Shown one piece after another: positions 42,272-48,766 of a stretch of DNA of 48,766 nt. Position 1 is the stretch's first letter. Each line of letters begins with the position of its first letter. A program made the translations under genes and the position numbers. The stretch is from the NCBI RefSeq assembly GCF_014202695.1, contig NZ_JACHHH010000004.1, forward strand, positions 168,719-217,484, read 5' to 3'. Source of the stretch: Oribacterium sinus (GTDB taxonomy: Bacteria > Bacillota > Clostridia > Lachnospirales > Lachnospiraceae). Under the pieces are notes generated by a model. It had not been told where the DNA came from and did no database searches. It saw nothing but the letters and a program-made list of their open reading frames with translations.

Positions 42272-44899
42272 ATGAAAGCATGGTTTAAAGAAAAAAGAAA
42301 AGCAATAAGACATTTTCTGAAAAGAAAAGTCAACGGAACGAAGGGCATGCTATCCATCTTTTTAGCCCTAGTGGTTTCTCCGCTATTGATGTCCACCTTT
42401 ATTTTCATAGAGTACGCAAGAATCCAGAGTATTCAGGAACTAATGAAGGAGGTCATGGGAAGCTCCCTCTATTCTACCTTGGGTCACTATGATGATTATG
42501 TGGAAGAGCGTTTTGACTTACTTTCCATTTCGCAAAAGGATGATGTCAATACCACTTACCAGGGCTATATGAAGGCCAATATGAATGCTTTGGGTAAGGG
42601 GGCAAGCATACAGAGTATGGAGGCTTCCGGACAGCATAGTCTTGGTAGCGCCTCCATCCTGAAGCAGCAGATTTATGAGGCCAGTGAATATACGGTTATG
42701 GCACAGGCCATGTGGGACGGTTTTGACCTGGATCGTATTAAGAAGAAGCTGGACGGTCTTCCCGGAATGAAGCAGTTGAACGCCGGAGCGGAAGTGGCAA
42801 ACAAGGCGGTAGGCTATGCCAATGACACCAAGGATATGATTAACAGTGTCAAGGATTTTCAGGAGAAGGCGAAGGACTTCAAGGAGAAATGTCAGAATTA
42901 CAAAACAAAATATCAAGCCTTTCAAACGGCGATGCAAACCGTTGAATCCATCAGAAACAGCGGGCAGGAGGAAGGTCTTCCCGCCGCAGAGGCGGCTGCG
43001 GATGCAGCGGCCAGAGAGCTGGCTACCGCGACGAAGGAGCTTAGCACCAGTCTTGGAAACCTTTATGATGCCTCCAAGGATTTAAAGGAGAAGATGGAAA
43101 AGGTGAAAAAAGACCTTAGTGAAGTGAAGGAGGCAACGAAGAAAAAGAAAGAGGAAAGCAAAGAGGCGGCAACGGAGAGCGCAGCTTCCACCGGTACAGA
43201 GATTGCTACCATTCCTGCAGCAGGCAACGGTACCGGTACAGAGGTAGCCACAGTACCGGCGAATGGCAGCACGGAGGTGGCAACAACAGGAACTGCCGCA
43301 GATGGGGAAATTCCTGATGGAGAAGGGGCGGAAACCATAGGAACGGATGCCTATAAGTGGTTTGAAGAAATGCATAAGGCCACGGAAAATTTTGCCAATA
43401 AACAGATTCAAAAAGGAATCGATGCCATTGTAGAGGCAGAAAAAACAAGCTTAAACAATCAAGCCACTGCCCTGAGCTCCTTCACCGCTTCCGGTCATTC
43501 CATGGCGGATTTATCCTCAGCTCCATTGGGAAAGATAGAAATGAAGGGCTTTAAGGAGGACGTGGCTAAGTATGTGGATGAGCTGGTAGATATTTTAGAT
43601 AAATCAGCGACTGCGGACCAAGATGGTATCAAGGAAGTTATTGCCGTCGGAAGATTGGCACAAAAGCTGATGGATATGAAGATTTTTTATGACAACAGTT
43701 TGGACTCCAATATTAATCCGGCTTTATTAGCGCATACCAGCTCCTTTGATACCTCAACCCTCTTAACGGCTTCCGGATTTGCAGGGATGTTACAGGACGC
43801 GATAGATTTTGCGGATGCCTGCTACGGAATTCCGAATGTTTTCAAAATGATCACAAAATTGGCCAGCTTCTTGATTAATCTGGCAAAGTTTTTAGCGGGG
43901 TTGGTAACCTGGATGGCAGAGCACTTTATCAATCTGGCGAAGTTCCTGGTGAACTACCAAGAGTATTATCACGCCTTCCTTTTATATGGCTACGCGGCAT
44001 ACAACCTGCCGAATCGAACGACCTATAAGAAGGGCTCCACTTTAACCGGATATAGCTTCCAAAAGGTATTTAGCCTGGCAGGAGGATCGGATAAGGGCGG
44101 AAAAGGGGGTGCCATGAGCGACATCGCCTCTTTAGGGAATAATTCCGGATCGGATCCGATGTTTAAGGGTGCGGAACTGGAATATATGCTTACCGGTGCA
44201 AACTCCGAGTACACTGCCCAGGCCGGTGCCTTCTTTGACGGCTATATGCTTCGCCTGATGGTGGATTGCTATGCGGTATTTAACTCGGATATCCTGAAGG
44301 CACTTTCCGGTTTGGGACCGGTACGAATTGTAGCCACCGTCATCTTCCTCTTACTGGAACCCTTCCTGGATATGGTGATTTTGGTAAATGGAGGAACCCA
44401 GGTGCTTTTCAAGACCACGGCGTACCTTTCCACTAAGGGATTACCCCATCTGGCACAAGACATGGCCGGAATCCTGGATCTGAGTGATGAACAGAAATCA
44501 ACCTTAGGCGGGATGTTTGAAAGGGAGCGAGGGGGAGGTAGCTCCACCGGCACGGAAGTAGCCGTGTACCATGATGATCCTGCCAAGCATGGAGGACAGG
44601 ACGGCTCGGGAAAAACCAATGATAAAAACGAGATGGGTTATTTCCCGCTGGACTACACTGCCCACGGCGCTATTTTGATGATTTTATGCACCCCCTACGA
44701 CCAGTATACAGACCGGATGCAGAACCTCATTCAGCTGGAAGCCAAGGAAAAGCACAAGAAGGACTTTGATTTCGACATCAATAAGGCCTACACCAGTGTA
44801 CATTCCGACAACAAATACAAGCTGAACATATTTATGAATTTATCTCCTACGCTTACCGGAGGCTTCCCATACGAAAAGCAAAAGGATTTGGCGTATTAA
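42272..44899 (+). CDS. DUF5702 protein (TadG-like minor pilus component)
   Basis: 875 residues. A basic N-terminus and KGMLSIFLALVVSPLLMSTF (about 24-43) form a pilin-like membrane segment; the following region (YARIQSIQELMKEVMGSSLY) is typical of DUF5702 proteins that occur in clostridial Tad loci. A long coiled-coil/helical region (about 150-290) leads into a low-complexity Thr/Ala/Gly linker (about 300-350), a second helical part, and hydrophobic segments (about 525-570, 680-710). It takes the place and size role of TadG: a large anchored pilus component. Function inferred from context. Confidence 0.82.
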   Translation: MKAWFKEKRKAIRHFLKRKVNGTKGMLSIFLALVVSPLLMSTFIFIEYARIQSIQELMKEVMGSSLYSTLGHYDDYVEERFDLLSISQKDDVNTTYQGYMKANMNALGKGASIQSMEASGQHSLGSASILKQQIYEASEYTVMAQAMWDGFDLDRIKKKLDGLPGMKQLNAGAEVANKAVGYANDTKDMINSVKDFQEKAKDFKEKCQNYKTKYQAFQTAMQTVESIRNSGQEEGLPAAEAAADAAARELATATKELSTSLGNLYDASKDLKEKMEKVKKDLSEVKEATKKKKEESKEAATESAASTGTEIATIPAAGNGTGTEVATVPANGSTEVATTGTAADGEIPDGEGAETIGTDAYKWFEEMHKATENFANKQIQKGIDAIVEAEKTSLNNQATALSSFTASGHSMADLSSAPLGKIEMKGFKEDVAKYVDELVDILDKSATADQDGIKEVIAVGRLAQKLMDMKIFYDNSLDSNINPALLAHTSSFDTSTLLTASGFAGMLQDAIDFADACYGIPNVFKMITKLASFLINLAKFLAGLVTWMAEHFINLAKFLVNYQEYYHAFLLYGYAAYNLPNRTTYKKGSTLTGYSFQKVFSLAGGSDKGGKGGAMSDIASLGNNSGSDPMFKGAELEYMLTGANSEYTAQAGAFFDGYMLRLMVDCYAVFNSDILKALSGLGPVRIVATVIFLLLEPFLDMVILVNGGTQVLFKTTAYLSTKGLPHLAQDMAGILDLSDEQKSTLGGMFERERGGGSSTGTEVAVYHDDPAKHGGQDGSGKTNDKNEMGYFPLDYTAHGAILMILCTPYDQYTDRMQNLIQLEAKEKHKKDFDFDINKAYTSVHSDNKYKLNIFMNLSPTLTGGFPYEKQKDLAY

Positions 44900-44916
44900 A
44901 GGAGAAGGGAGTAAAG

Positions 44917-45510
44917 ATGAAACGAGAGAATACGGAAAAAGGCTCGGTAACCATAGAAGCAGCCATCATTCTTCCTATCTTTTGCGCTTTGTTTATGGCA
45001 TTAAACGGATTCTTCTTTGTGTTTAACGCCCAAAACCAAATCGCACACGCACTGGTACAATCCGCAACCAGCCTGGGCATGGATTCCTATGCCAACAATC
45101 AGATTGCCTCGGGCCTGGACGGAGCCAACGGCTTCTGGGGAAGCCTTAGCGACCTCATTCAAGACGGCTACAGAAGATTCTTTTCCAGCAAATACTTTTC
45201 CAGCCCCAACGACTGGTATGCCGGAAAAAAGAAAGGCATGGGTGCCGCCCTGGGTATGGGAAATGATGATGCCAAAAGACGTTTTGTAGCCTACCTGACC
45301 GGAGACACCAGTGACTCCAAGGCAAATCAAAAACTGAAATCCTTCGGGGTAGAGAGAGGCTTGGACGGCATGAACTTCAAGGTCGAAAGTTCGGGAGGAG
45401 ATGTTACCCTTACCGTCACATATAAAATGGGTGTCTGGTTTGATATGTTCGGAAAGAAAAAGATGGATATTACCCAGAGTGCCAAAGCCAAAATGTGGGG
45501 AGAAAAGTAA
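44917..45510 (+). CDS. TadE-family pseudopilin
   Basis: 197 residues with EKGSVTIEAAIILPIF (about 7-22) running into a membrane helix to about 35: Gly cleavage site, conserved Glu15, hydrophobic stretch. The extracellular part is unrecognised but soluble. It differs from the other TadE-like protein of the operon, so the pilus may use a TadE/TadF pair. GGAGAAGGGAG precedes the ATG. Confidence 0.87.
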   Translation: MKRENTEKGSVTIEAAIILPIFCALFMALNGFFFVFNAQNQIAHALVQSATSLGMDSYANNQIASGLDGANGFWGSLSDLIQDGYRRFFSSKYFSSPNDWYAGKKKGMGAALGMGNDDAKRRFVAYLTGDTSDSKANQKLKSFGVERGLDGMNFKVESSGGDVTLTVTYKMGVWFDMFGKKKMDITQSAKAKMWGEK

Positions 45511-45528
45511 GCAAAAAGGAGCAAATGT

Positions 45529-47163
45529 ATGAAAGAATTCAAATACGAAAACCAAGGAGCCAGCAGTTTTCTGGTTTATCAGCTCAAGGAAGAGGATGTG
45601 CTGGACAATATCAGTCTGAATATGCTTACCAGCAACAAGGCCAAGGGACTGGCCTCTACCAACTATATGCAGATGGATACACAGCGTTTTATCCGCTATA
45701 CCATTACCGGAAAGATTACGGCAAACCAGTTCTTTGCCCGGCCGGTAACGAAGCAAAGCTTTATGGGGATTTTCAAGGGGATTACGGAGGCCATGGTATC
45801 CGCAGAGGAATATATGCTGGATCCGGCCTGCATCCTCTTGGATTTGAACCAGATTTATACCGACGTATCCACCGGGGAGACGGAGTGCATCTGTCTTCCG
45901 GTGGAAAATGAGAAAGAGCAGAAGGATCAGAGAGAATTCCTGAAGTCTGTAATGTTCCAGGCACAGTTTGAGAATCCGGAGGAGGGAAGCTATGTCACCA
46001 GAATCCTGAATTACTTAAACAGCATTCCGGTATTTTCTTCACTGGATTTCTTGAACCTGTTGACAGAGATGGAAAGGGAAGGGAAGAAGGATAGAACACC
46101 CCTTGCTCCGGCAGCGAAGGAAAGCCTGCAGCAGGGCGTAGCCGAAATCGGAAATGCCGTTGCAAATTCTTCCGTAGGGGGTATGGCGGCAAGCTTTTTC
46201 GAGCAATCCTCTCTATCCTCTGTAGGAGCTCTTAAGCAGGAAAATGCAGTGGAGGAAGCTATTCCGGATATTCCTGTACCGGATGATATTCCCAAGGAAG
46301 AAAGAATCTCTCTTTTCTACCTCTTACAGCATTACAACAACAACAGAGCCAAGGAATATATGGCACAGCAGAAACAGCTGAAGGCAAGAAAAGAGGCCTT
46401 AAAGAAGATTGAGCTGGCGAAGAAGGGCGGAAAGAAAAAATCCGCTGCCTCCTTCAATCTTCCCGGAGGAAAGGCGAAGACCGCTTCTGCTGCTCCGAAG
46501 GCGAAAAAACCGTCTTCCGGAGGATTTTCCTTCCAGGTTCCCGGAAAGGAGTCCGGAAAAGACAAGCCGGGGGAGGATCTGTCCGGGATAAAAAGCTTGC
46601 CCAATGCCCCGATAAATAGCCAAGGAAATTTCGCAGGAAATCCCAAAGTCAGCGCTCCGGTCGGTGCCGGGATGAATATCCCGAAGAGCAATCCTTCGGC
46701 AGCGAAGGGAAATCTTCAGCCGGCCAAGCCAAGCCCCCTGTTTTCTAATCAGCAAGAAGCTGTGGGAAATGGAGGAAGAAACTTCGGAGACACTACGGTT
46801 TTGCATAGTGGCTTTCGAGGAGAGGAAACCTCGGTATTAAACTATACCAAGGCACCGGACACACCGAAGCAGCCCTATCTACTCCGGATTAAGAACGGAG
46901 AGAGGATTCCTATTACAGGCAACATTTTCCGTTTGGGAAAAGAAGAAAAATTTGTGGATTATGTGATACATGACAATGAGGCAATCAGTAGAAGTCATGC
47001 CAACATTATCAGCAGAAACGGACAGTATTTTCTGCAAGACAACAATTCCACAAACCATAGCTTCCTAAACGGACAGCAATGCGTAAGCAATGTGGAGCTT
47101 CCTTTACAGGACAAGGCAAGCATTCGTCTGGGGAACGAAGAGTTCCAGTTCCTCTTGCTTTAA
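45529..47163 (+). CDS. DUF6382-FHA domain protein
   Basis: 544 residues. The N-terminal about 180 match DUF6382 (FKYENQGASSFLVYQLKEED opening, VKSQ-like region FFARPVTKQSFMGIFKGITE). A Lys/Pro/Gly/Ala-rich linker (about 280-430) follows. The C-terminal FHA domain (about 450-544) has RLGKE, ISRSHANIISRNGQYFLQD and NSTNHSFLNGQ, which are the phosphothreonine-binding loops (Arg, Ser-Arg-Ser-His, Asn). It suggests that pilus assembly is controlled by Ser/Thr phosphorylation in the cytoplasm. No kinase gene lies in the window. AAAAGGAG 8 nt upstream. Confidence 0.87.
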   Translation: MKEFKYENQGASSFLVYQLKEEDVLDNISLNMLTSNKAKGLASTNYMQMDTQRFIRYTITGKITANQFFARPVTKQSFMGIFKGITEAMVSAEEYMLDPACILLDLNQIYTDVSTGETECICLPVENEKEQKDQREFLKSVMFQAQFENPEEGSYVTRILNYLNSIPVFSSLDFLNLLTEMEREGKKDRTPLAPAAKESLQQGVAEIGNAVANSSVGGMAASFFEQSSLSSVGALKQENAVEEAIPDIPVPDDIPKEERISLFYLLQHYNNNRAKEYMAQQKQLKARKEALKKIELAKKGGKKKSAASFNLPGGKAKTASAAPKAKKPSSGGFSFQVPGKESGKDKPGEDLSGIKSLPNAPINSQGNFAGNPKVSAPVGAGMNIPKSNPSAAKGNLQPAKPSPLFSNQQEAVGNGGRNFGDTTVLHSGFRGEETSVLNYTKAPDTPKQPYLLRIKNGERIPITGNIFRLGKEEKFVDYVIHDNEAISRSHANIISRNGQYFLQDNNSTNHSFLNGQQCVSNVELPLQDKASIRLGNEEFQFLLL

Positions 47164-47173
47164 GAGTAAGTCG

Positions 47174-47190
47174 TTCATGGTAGTAGCCTT
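47174..47190. repeat. 17-bp perfect inverted repeat flanking flp (left copy)
   Basis: TTCATGGTAGTAGCCTT, 10 bp after the FHA gene stop. Its exact reverse complement is at 47678-47694, 487 bp away, with the flp pilin gene between the two. Confidence 0.9.
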
Positions 47191-47232
47191 AGGTTACTTT
47201 CAAAATAAATATCAAACAATAACACACAAGAG

Positions 47233-47245
47233 CACCGAATCGGTG
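47233..47245 (+). other. Hairpin in the flp leader
   Basis: CACCG/CGGTG closes a 3-nt AAT loop, extended by GAG/CTC with one bulge. It lies 24 bp before the start codon and just upstream of the ribosome site. It may protect the mRNA 5' end or affect translation. Confidence 0.55.
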
Positions 47246-47269
47246 TCTCACTGAGAGAAAGGAGTCTTT

Positions 47270-47491
47270 ATGACCAGACTTGATGACATGATTTTAGCAA
47301 CAAAAATTCGCGGAGAGAAGGCTTTAGATCGCTTCTTCCATGAGGAGAACGGAGACACAAACTTCATCTCTATGCTGATTCTTATTGCAGTAGCTGTATT
47401 CTTAGCAAGTGCATTTAAGACAGTAGGAAAGAACATTCTTGAGTTAGTAGGCCAGAAGGTAACTACCTTCATCAACAGCACAGCTAACTAA
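47270..47491 (+). CDS. flp: Flp-type IVb pilin
   Basis: 73 residues. A basic N-terminal leader ends HEENG, then DTNFISMLILIAVAVFLASAFKTVGK, a pilin-like membrane/core helix (about 29-50). Cleavage is expected after Gly28 by the A24 peptidase encoded in the operon. The usual Glu at position +5 of the mature pilin is absent (D-T-N-F-I), which sets it apart from typical Flp pilins. It is the major pilus subunit by position, length and composition. AAAGGAG is the ribosome site. A perfect inverted repeat and a structured 3' region flank it. Confidence 0.8.
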   Translation: MTRLDDMILATKIRGEKALDRFFHEENGDTNFISMLILIAVAVFLASAFKTVGKNILELVGQKVTTFINSTAN

Positions 47492-47515
47492 GCCGAACGA
47501 AAAATTGAATATGGG

Positions 47516-47712
47516 GTGCAATAAGAAAGATTACGAAGCTTAGAATCGAAAGGGCAAAGCTCTTAGTTCAGGCGTAGTAAAGCTTAAGGCACCAATCAGG
47601 GAGAAGACACAGCAGGATGAGTAAGCATCTGCTTTAAAAGAGTCTTGTTGGAAAATGTGTCTTTCTCCCATCAGGGAAAGGCTACTACCATGAAATTTTA
47701 ACCTTTCCCTGA
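47516..47712 (+). ncRNA. Structured 3' region of flp (candidate RNA element)
   Basis: Nested and consecutive stems fill the 220 bp after flp: GGTGC/GCACC (47516-47520 with 47590-47594) as an outer helix; GGGAGAAGACACA (47608-47620) with TGTGTCTTTCTCCC (47656-47669), one bulge, which encloses an inner GCAG-ATG/CATCTGC helix; then TCAGGGAAAGG/CCTTTCCCTGA. No reading frame fits. It may be a stabilising 3' UTR, or an independent RNA. Confidence 0.5.
47671..47712 (+). terminator. Strong hairpin at the end of the flp unit, loop carries the right inverted repeat
   Basis: TCAGGGAAAGG (47671-47681) pairs perfectly with CCTTTCCCTGA (47702-47712). The loop plus one stem edge contains AAGGCTACTACCATGAA (47678-47694), the exact reverse complement of the left repeat. 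There is no T-tract after it, so it acts more like a 3' stabiliser or site than a classic terminator. Confidence 0.6.
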
Positions 47713-47739
47713 AACTATATAAAGAAATAAGCGTAGAAA

Positions 47740-47850
47740 TAAGTGCAACAATATGTATAGAGATATGTATAGAAATAAATATAAAAATAAGTTTAAGAGT
47801 AAATATAAAAACAAGTATGGAAATAAGTATGAAAATAAGTATGGAAACAG
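47740..47850. repeat. 12-bp degenerate tandem repeats (GAAATAAGTATG-like)
   Basis: GAAATAAGTATG and near copies (GAAAATAAGTATG, AAAAATAAGTTT, AGAGATATGTAT) run for about 110 bp between the flp 3' hairpins and the next gene. Low complexity, no frame kept. Confidence 0.7.
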
Positions 47851-47972
47851 AATCATTATAGATTGTGATTGAGTTTTATAGTTTGTTGTAGAAAGAAGTA
47901 AAAGATTCTCCTAGAGAGAAAAATATAGTGTAAAAATACATTGGAAAATAACAGGGAAAAAGGATAATCAAG

Positions 47973-48766
47973 ATGAGAAGAAAAAACATGCTGGCTTTAG
48001 GACTGAGTGCAGTACTTTGCGCAGGGATTTTTGCCCCTGCAAGCTATGCGGATAGTATAGATACGAAGGATTCTTACGTACCGGAGGTAGAAACAAGCTC
48101 TGAAAAAAATAGCTTTGAAACAGCAGGAACTGTAGAAGGATTAGACGATTTTCCGGAAGAGACTGCTGTGGAAGGAAAAACTGCATCTATAGAGGAAGAA
48201 GTGTCGACTACTGATACAGAAGACCCCGAGGAGCTTGCTGAGCGAAAGAGTGAGTCTACAGAGGACTCTACAGAAGGCTCTACAGAAGATATAAGAGGAA
48301 CAGATTCTGCTCCGATAACCTCCGGATATTCAGGGTTTAGAAGTGCTGCAGTGACGAGATCTCTAGACAATAAGATTATAATGGTGACTGTATCATTTGA
48401 AGATTGGGACTTTCCCGCAAGAGATCATATGAAAGTGCTTCGGGATAAAAAAGTAAACGTAAGAGGTGTCGTTTTAAGAGGAAATGAGCCTGGAGTCATC
48501 CATAATCCAAGCCCGGATCTTTATAAAATTCTCCCTGAGAGGGAAGTTGAAAAGAAAGTAAATGGTCAGTGGGTACCGTACAATCTCGACTACTTTACCC
48601 CGGGGGAGTATCACTATGTATATACACTTGCTGCAGGAAAGAAGAGCCAATTTTATATTTTACCAATAGCAGAACAGGATGGAGATGGTATATTTGCTTA
48701 TACAAGTGTTTCTATGCATGAAAAGTATTTTCATCAGAAAGGGGAACATGCATACTATCAGGATAA
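47973..48766 (+). CDS. Secreted protein, incomplete at the window end
   Basis: An open frame of 264 complete codons runs off the window without a stop. It starts MRRKNMLALGLSAVLCAGIF with a signal peptide and a likely AXA cleavage site (SYA, about residue 25-26). Residues about 27-110 are an acidic Thr/Ser/Glu-rich linker (STEDSTEGSTED). A folded domain with several beta-rich stretches follows (IIMVTVSFEDWDFPARDHMK onward). No known domain is recognised; the linker suggests cell-surface exposure. Position after the pilus locus may mean a link with it, unproven. Confidence 0.75.
   Translation, partial: MRRKNMLALGLSAVLCAGIFAPASYADSIDTKDSYVPEVETSSEKNSFETAGTVEGLDDFPEETAVEGKTASIEEEVSTTDTEDPEELAERKSESTEDSTEGSTEDIRGTDSAPITSGYSGFRSAAVTRSLDNKIIMVTVSFEDWDFPARDHMKVLRDKKVNVRGVVLRGNEPGVIHNPSPDLYKILPEREVEKKVNGQWVPYNLDYFTPGEYHYVYTLAAGKKSQFYILPIAEQDGDGIFAYTSVSMHEKYFHQKGEHAYYQD

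Overview
The window looks like a chromosomal segment of an anaerobic Clostridia bacterium, most likely family Lachnospiraceae. The grounds are strong AGGAGG-type ribosome binding sites, a Gram-positive Tad/Flp pilus locus with no secretin or outer-membrane parts, a two-FeoA/FeoB iron operon, a BMP-type nucleoside ABC importer, and DUF6110 and DUF5702 proteins typical of that family. The genus is not certain. No rRNA, tRNA, CRISPR array, insertion sequence or phage module was recognised.

Layout. 1-420: intergenic repeat array. 0.66-7.7 kb: metal homeostasis, with a DUF6110 protein, a P1B-type metal ATPase, a DtxR/MntR-type regulator, then feoA-feoA-feoB behind a strong promoter, and a FeoB-associated Cys-rich membrane protein. 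7.9-8.8 kb: an aldose-1-epimerase-like protein. 8.8-10.07 kb: long repeat-filled intergenic region. 10.07-12.9 kb: two divergent MATE exporters. 12.9-24.7 kb: accessory region. It holds relB with a truncated relE-like toxin, a YARHG lipoprotein, an Rpn-type nuclease, an internally deleted ybaK, a heterodimeric ABC exporter with a YgbA-like Cys protein, azlCD, a broken type III toxin-antitoxin locus (RNA antitoxin intact, toxin frameshifted and truncated) butted against a broken type IV AbiE-like locus (antitoxin intact, toxin cut after about 23 codons), and a DUF3791 pair. 24.8-27.6 kb: an MFS transporter and an M20 amidohydrolase. 27.6-32.6 kb: nucleoside ABC importer (lipoprotein, double ATPase, two permeases). 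32.6-33.87 kb: a second repeat array and the Tad promoter. 33.88-47.7 kb: Tad/Flp pilus operon. 47.97 kb to the end: a secreted protein that runs off the window.

How the genes work together. FeoB imports ferrous iron. The P1B ATPase probably exports a transition metal, with a DtxR-type sensor beside it. In the Tad locus a CpaF ATPase, TadB and TadC platform proteins, a TadV peptidase, a TadZ-like protein, two TadE-like pseudopilins, a DUF5702 protein, an FHA protein, and WG-repeat and LRR proteins would assemble a pilus from the Flp pilin encoded last.

The most unusual signals are: (1) the type III toxin-antitoxin remnant at 23.0-23.37 kb, with a covarying two-repeat antitoxin RNA and a perfect promoter and terminator, fused to the AbiE remnant; (2) a perfect 17-bp inverted repeat bracketing the flp pilin gene, whose downstream copy lies in the loop of a strong 3' hairpin within a highly structured 3' region; (3) an intergenic repeat family of about 96-bp units arranged as direct units facing inverted units; (4) short degenerate tandem repeats that recur just after stop codons across the window.
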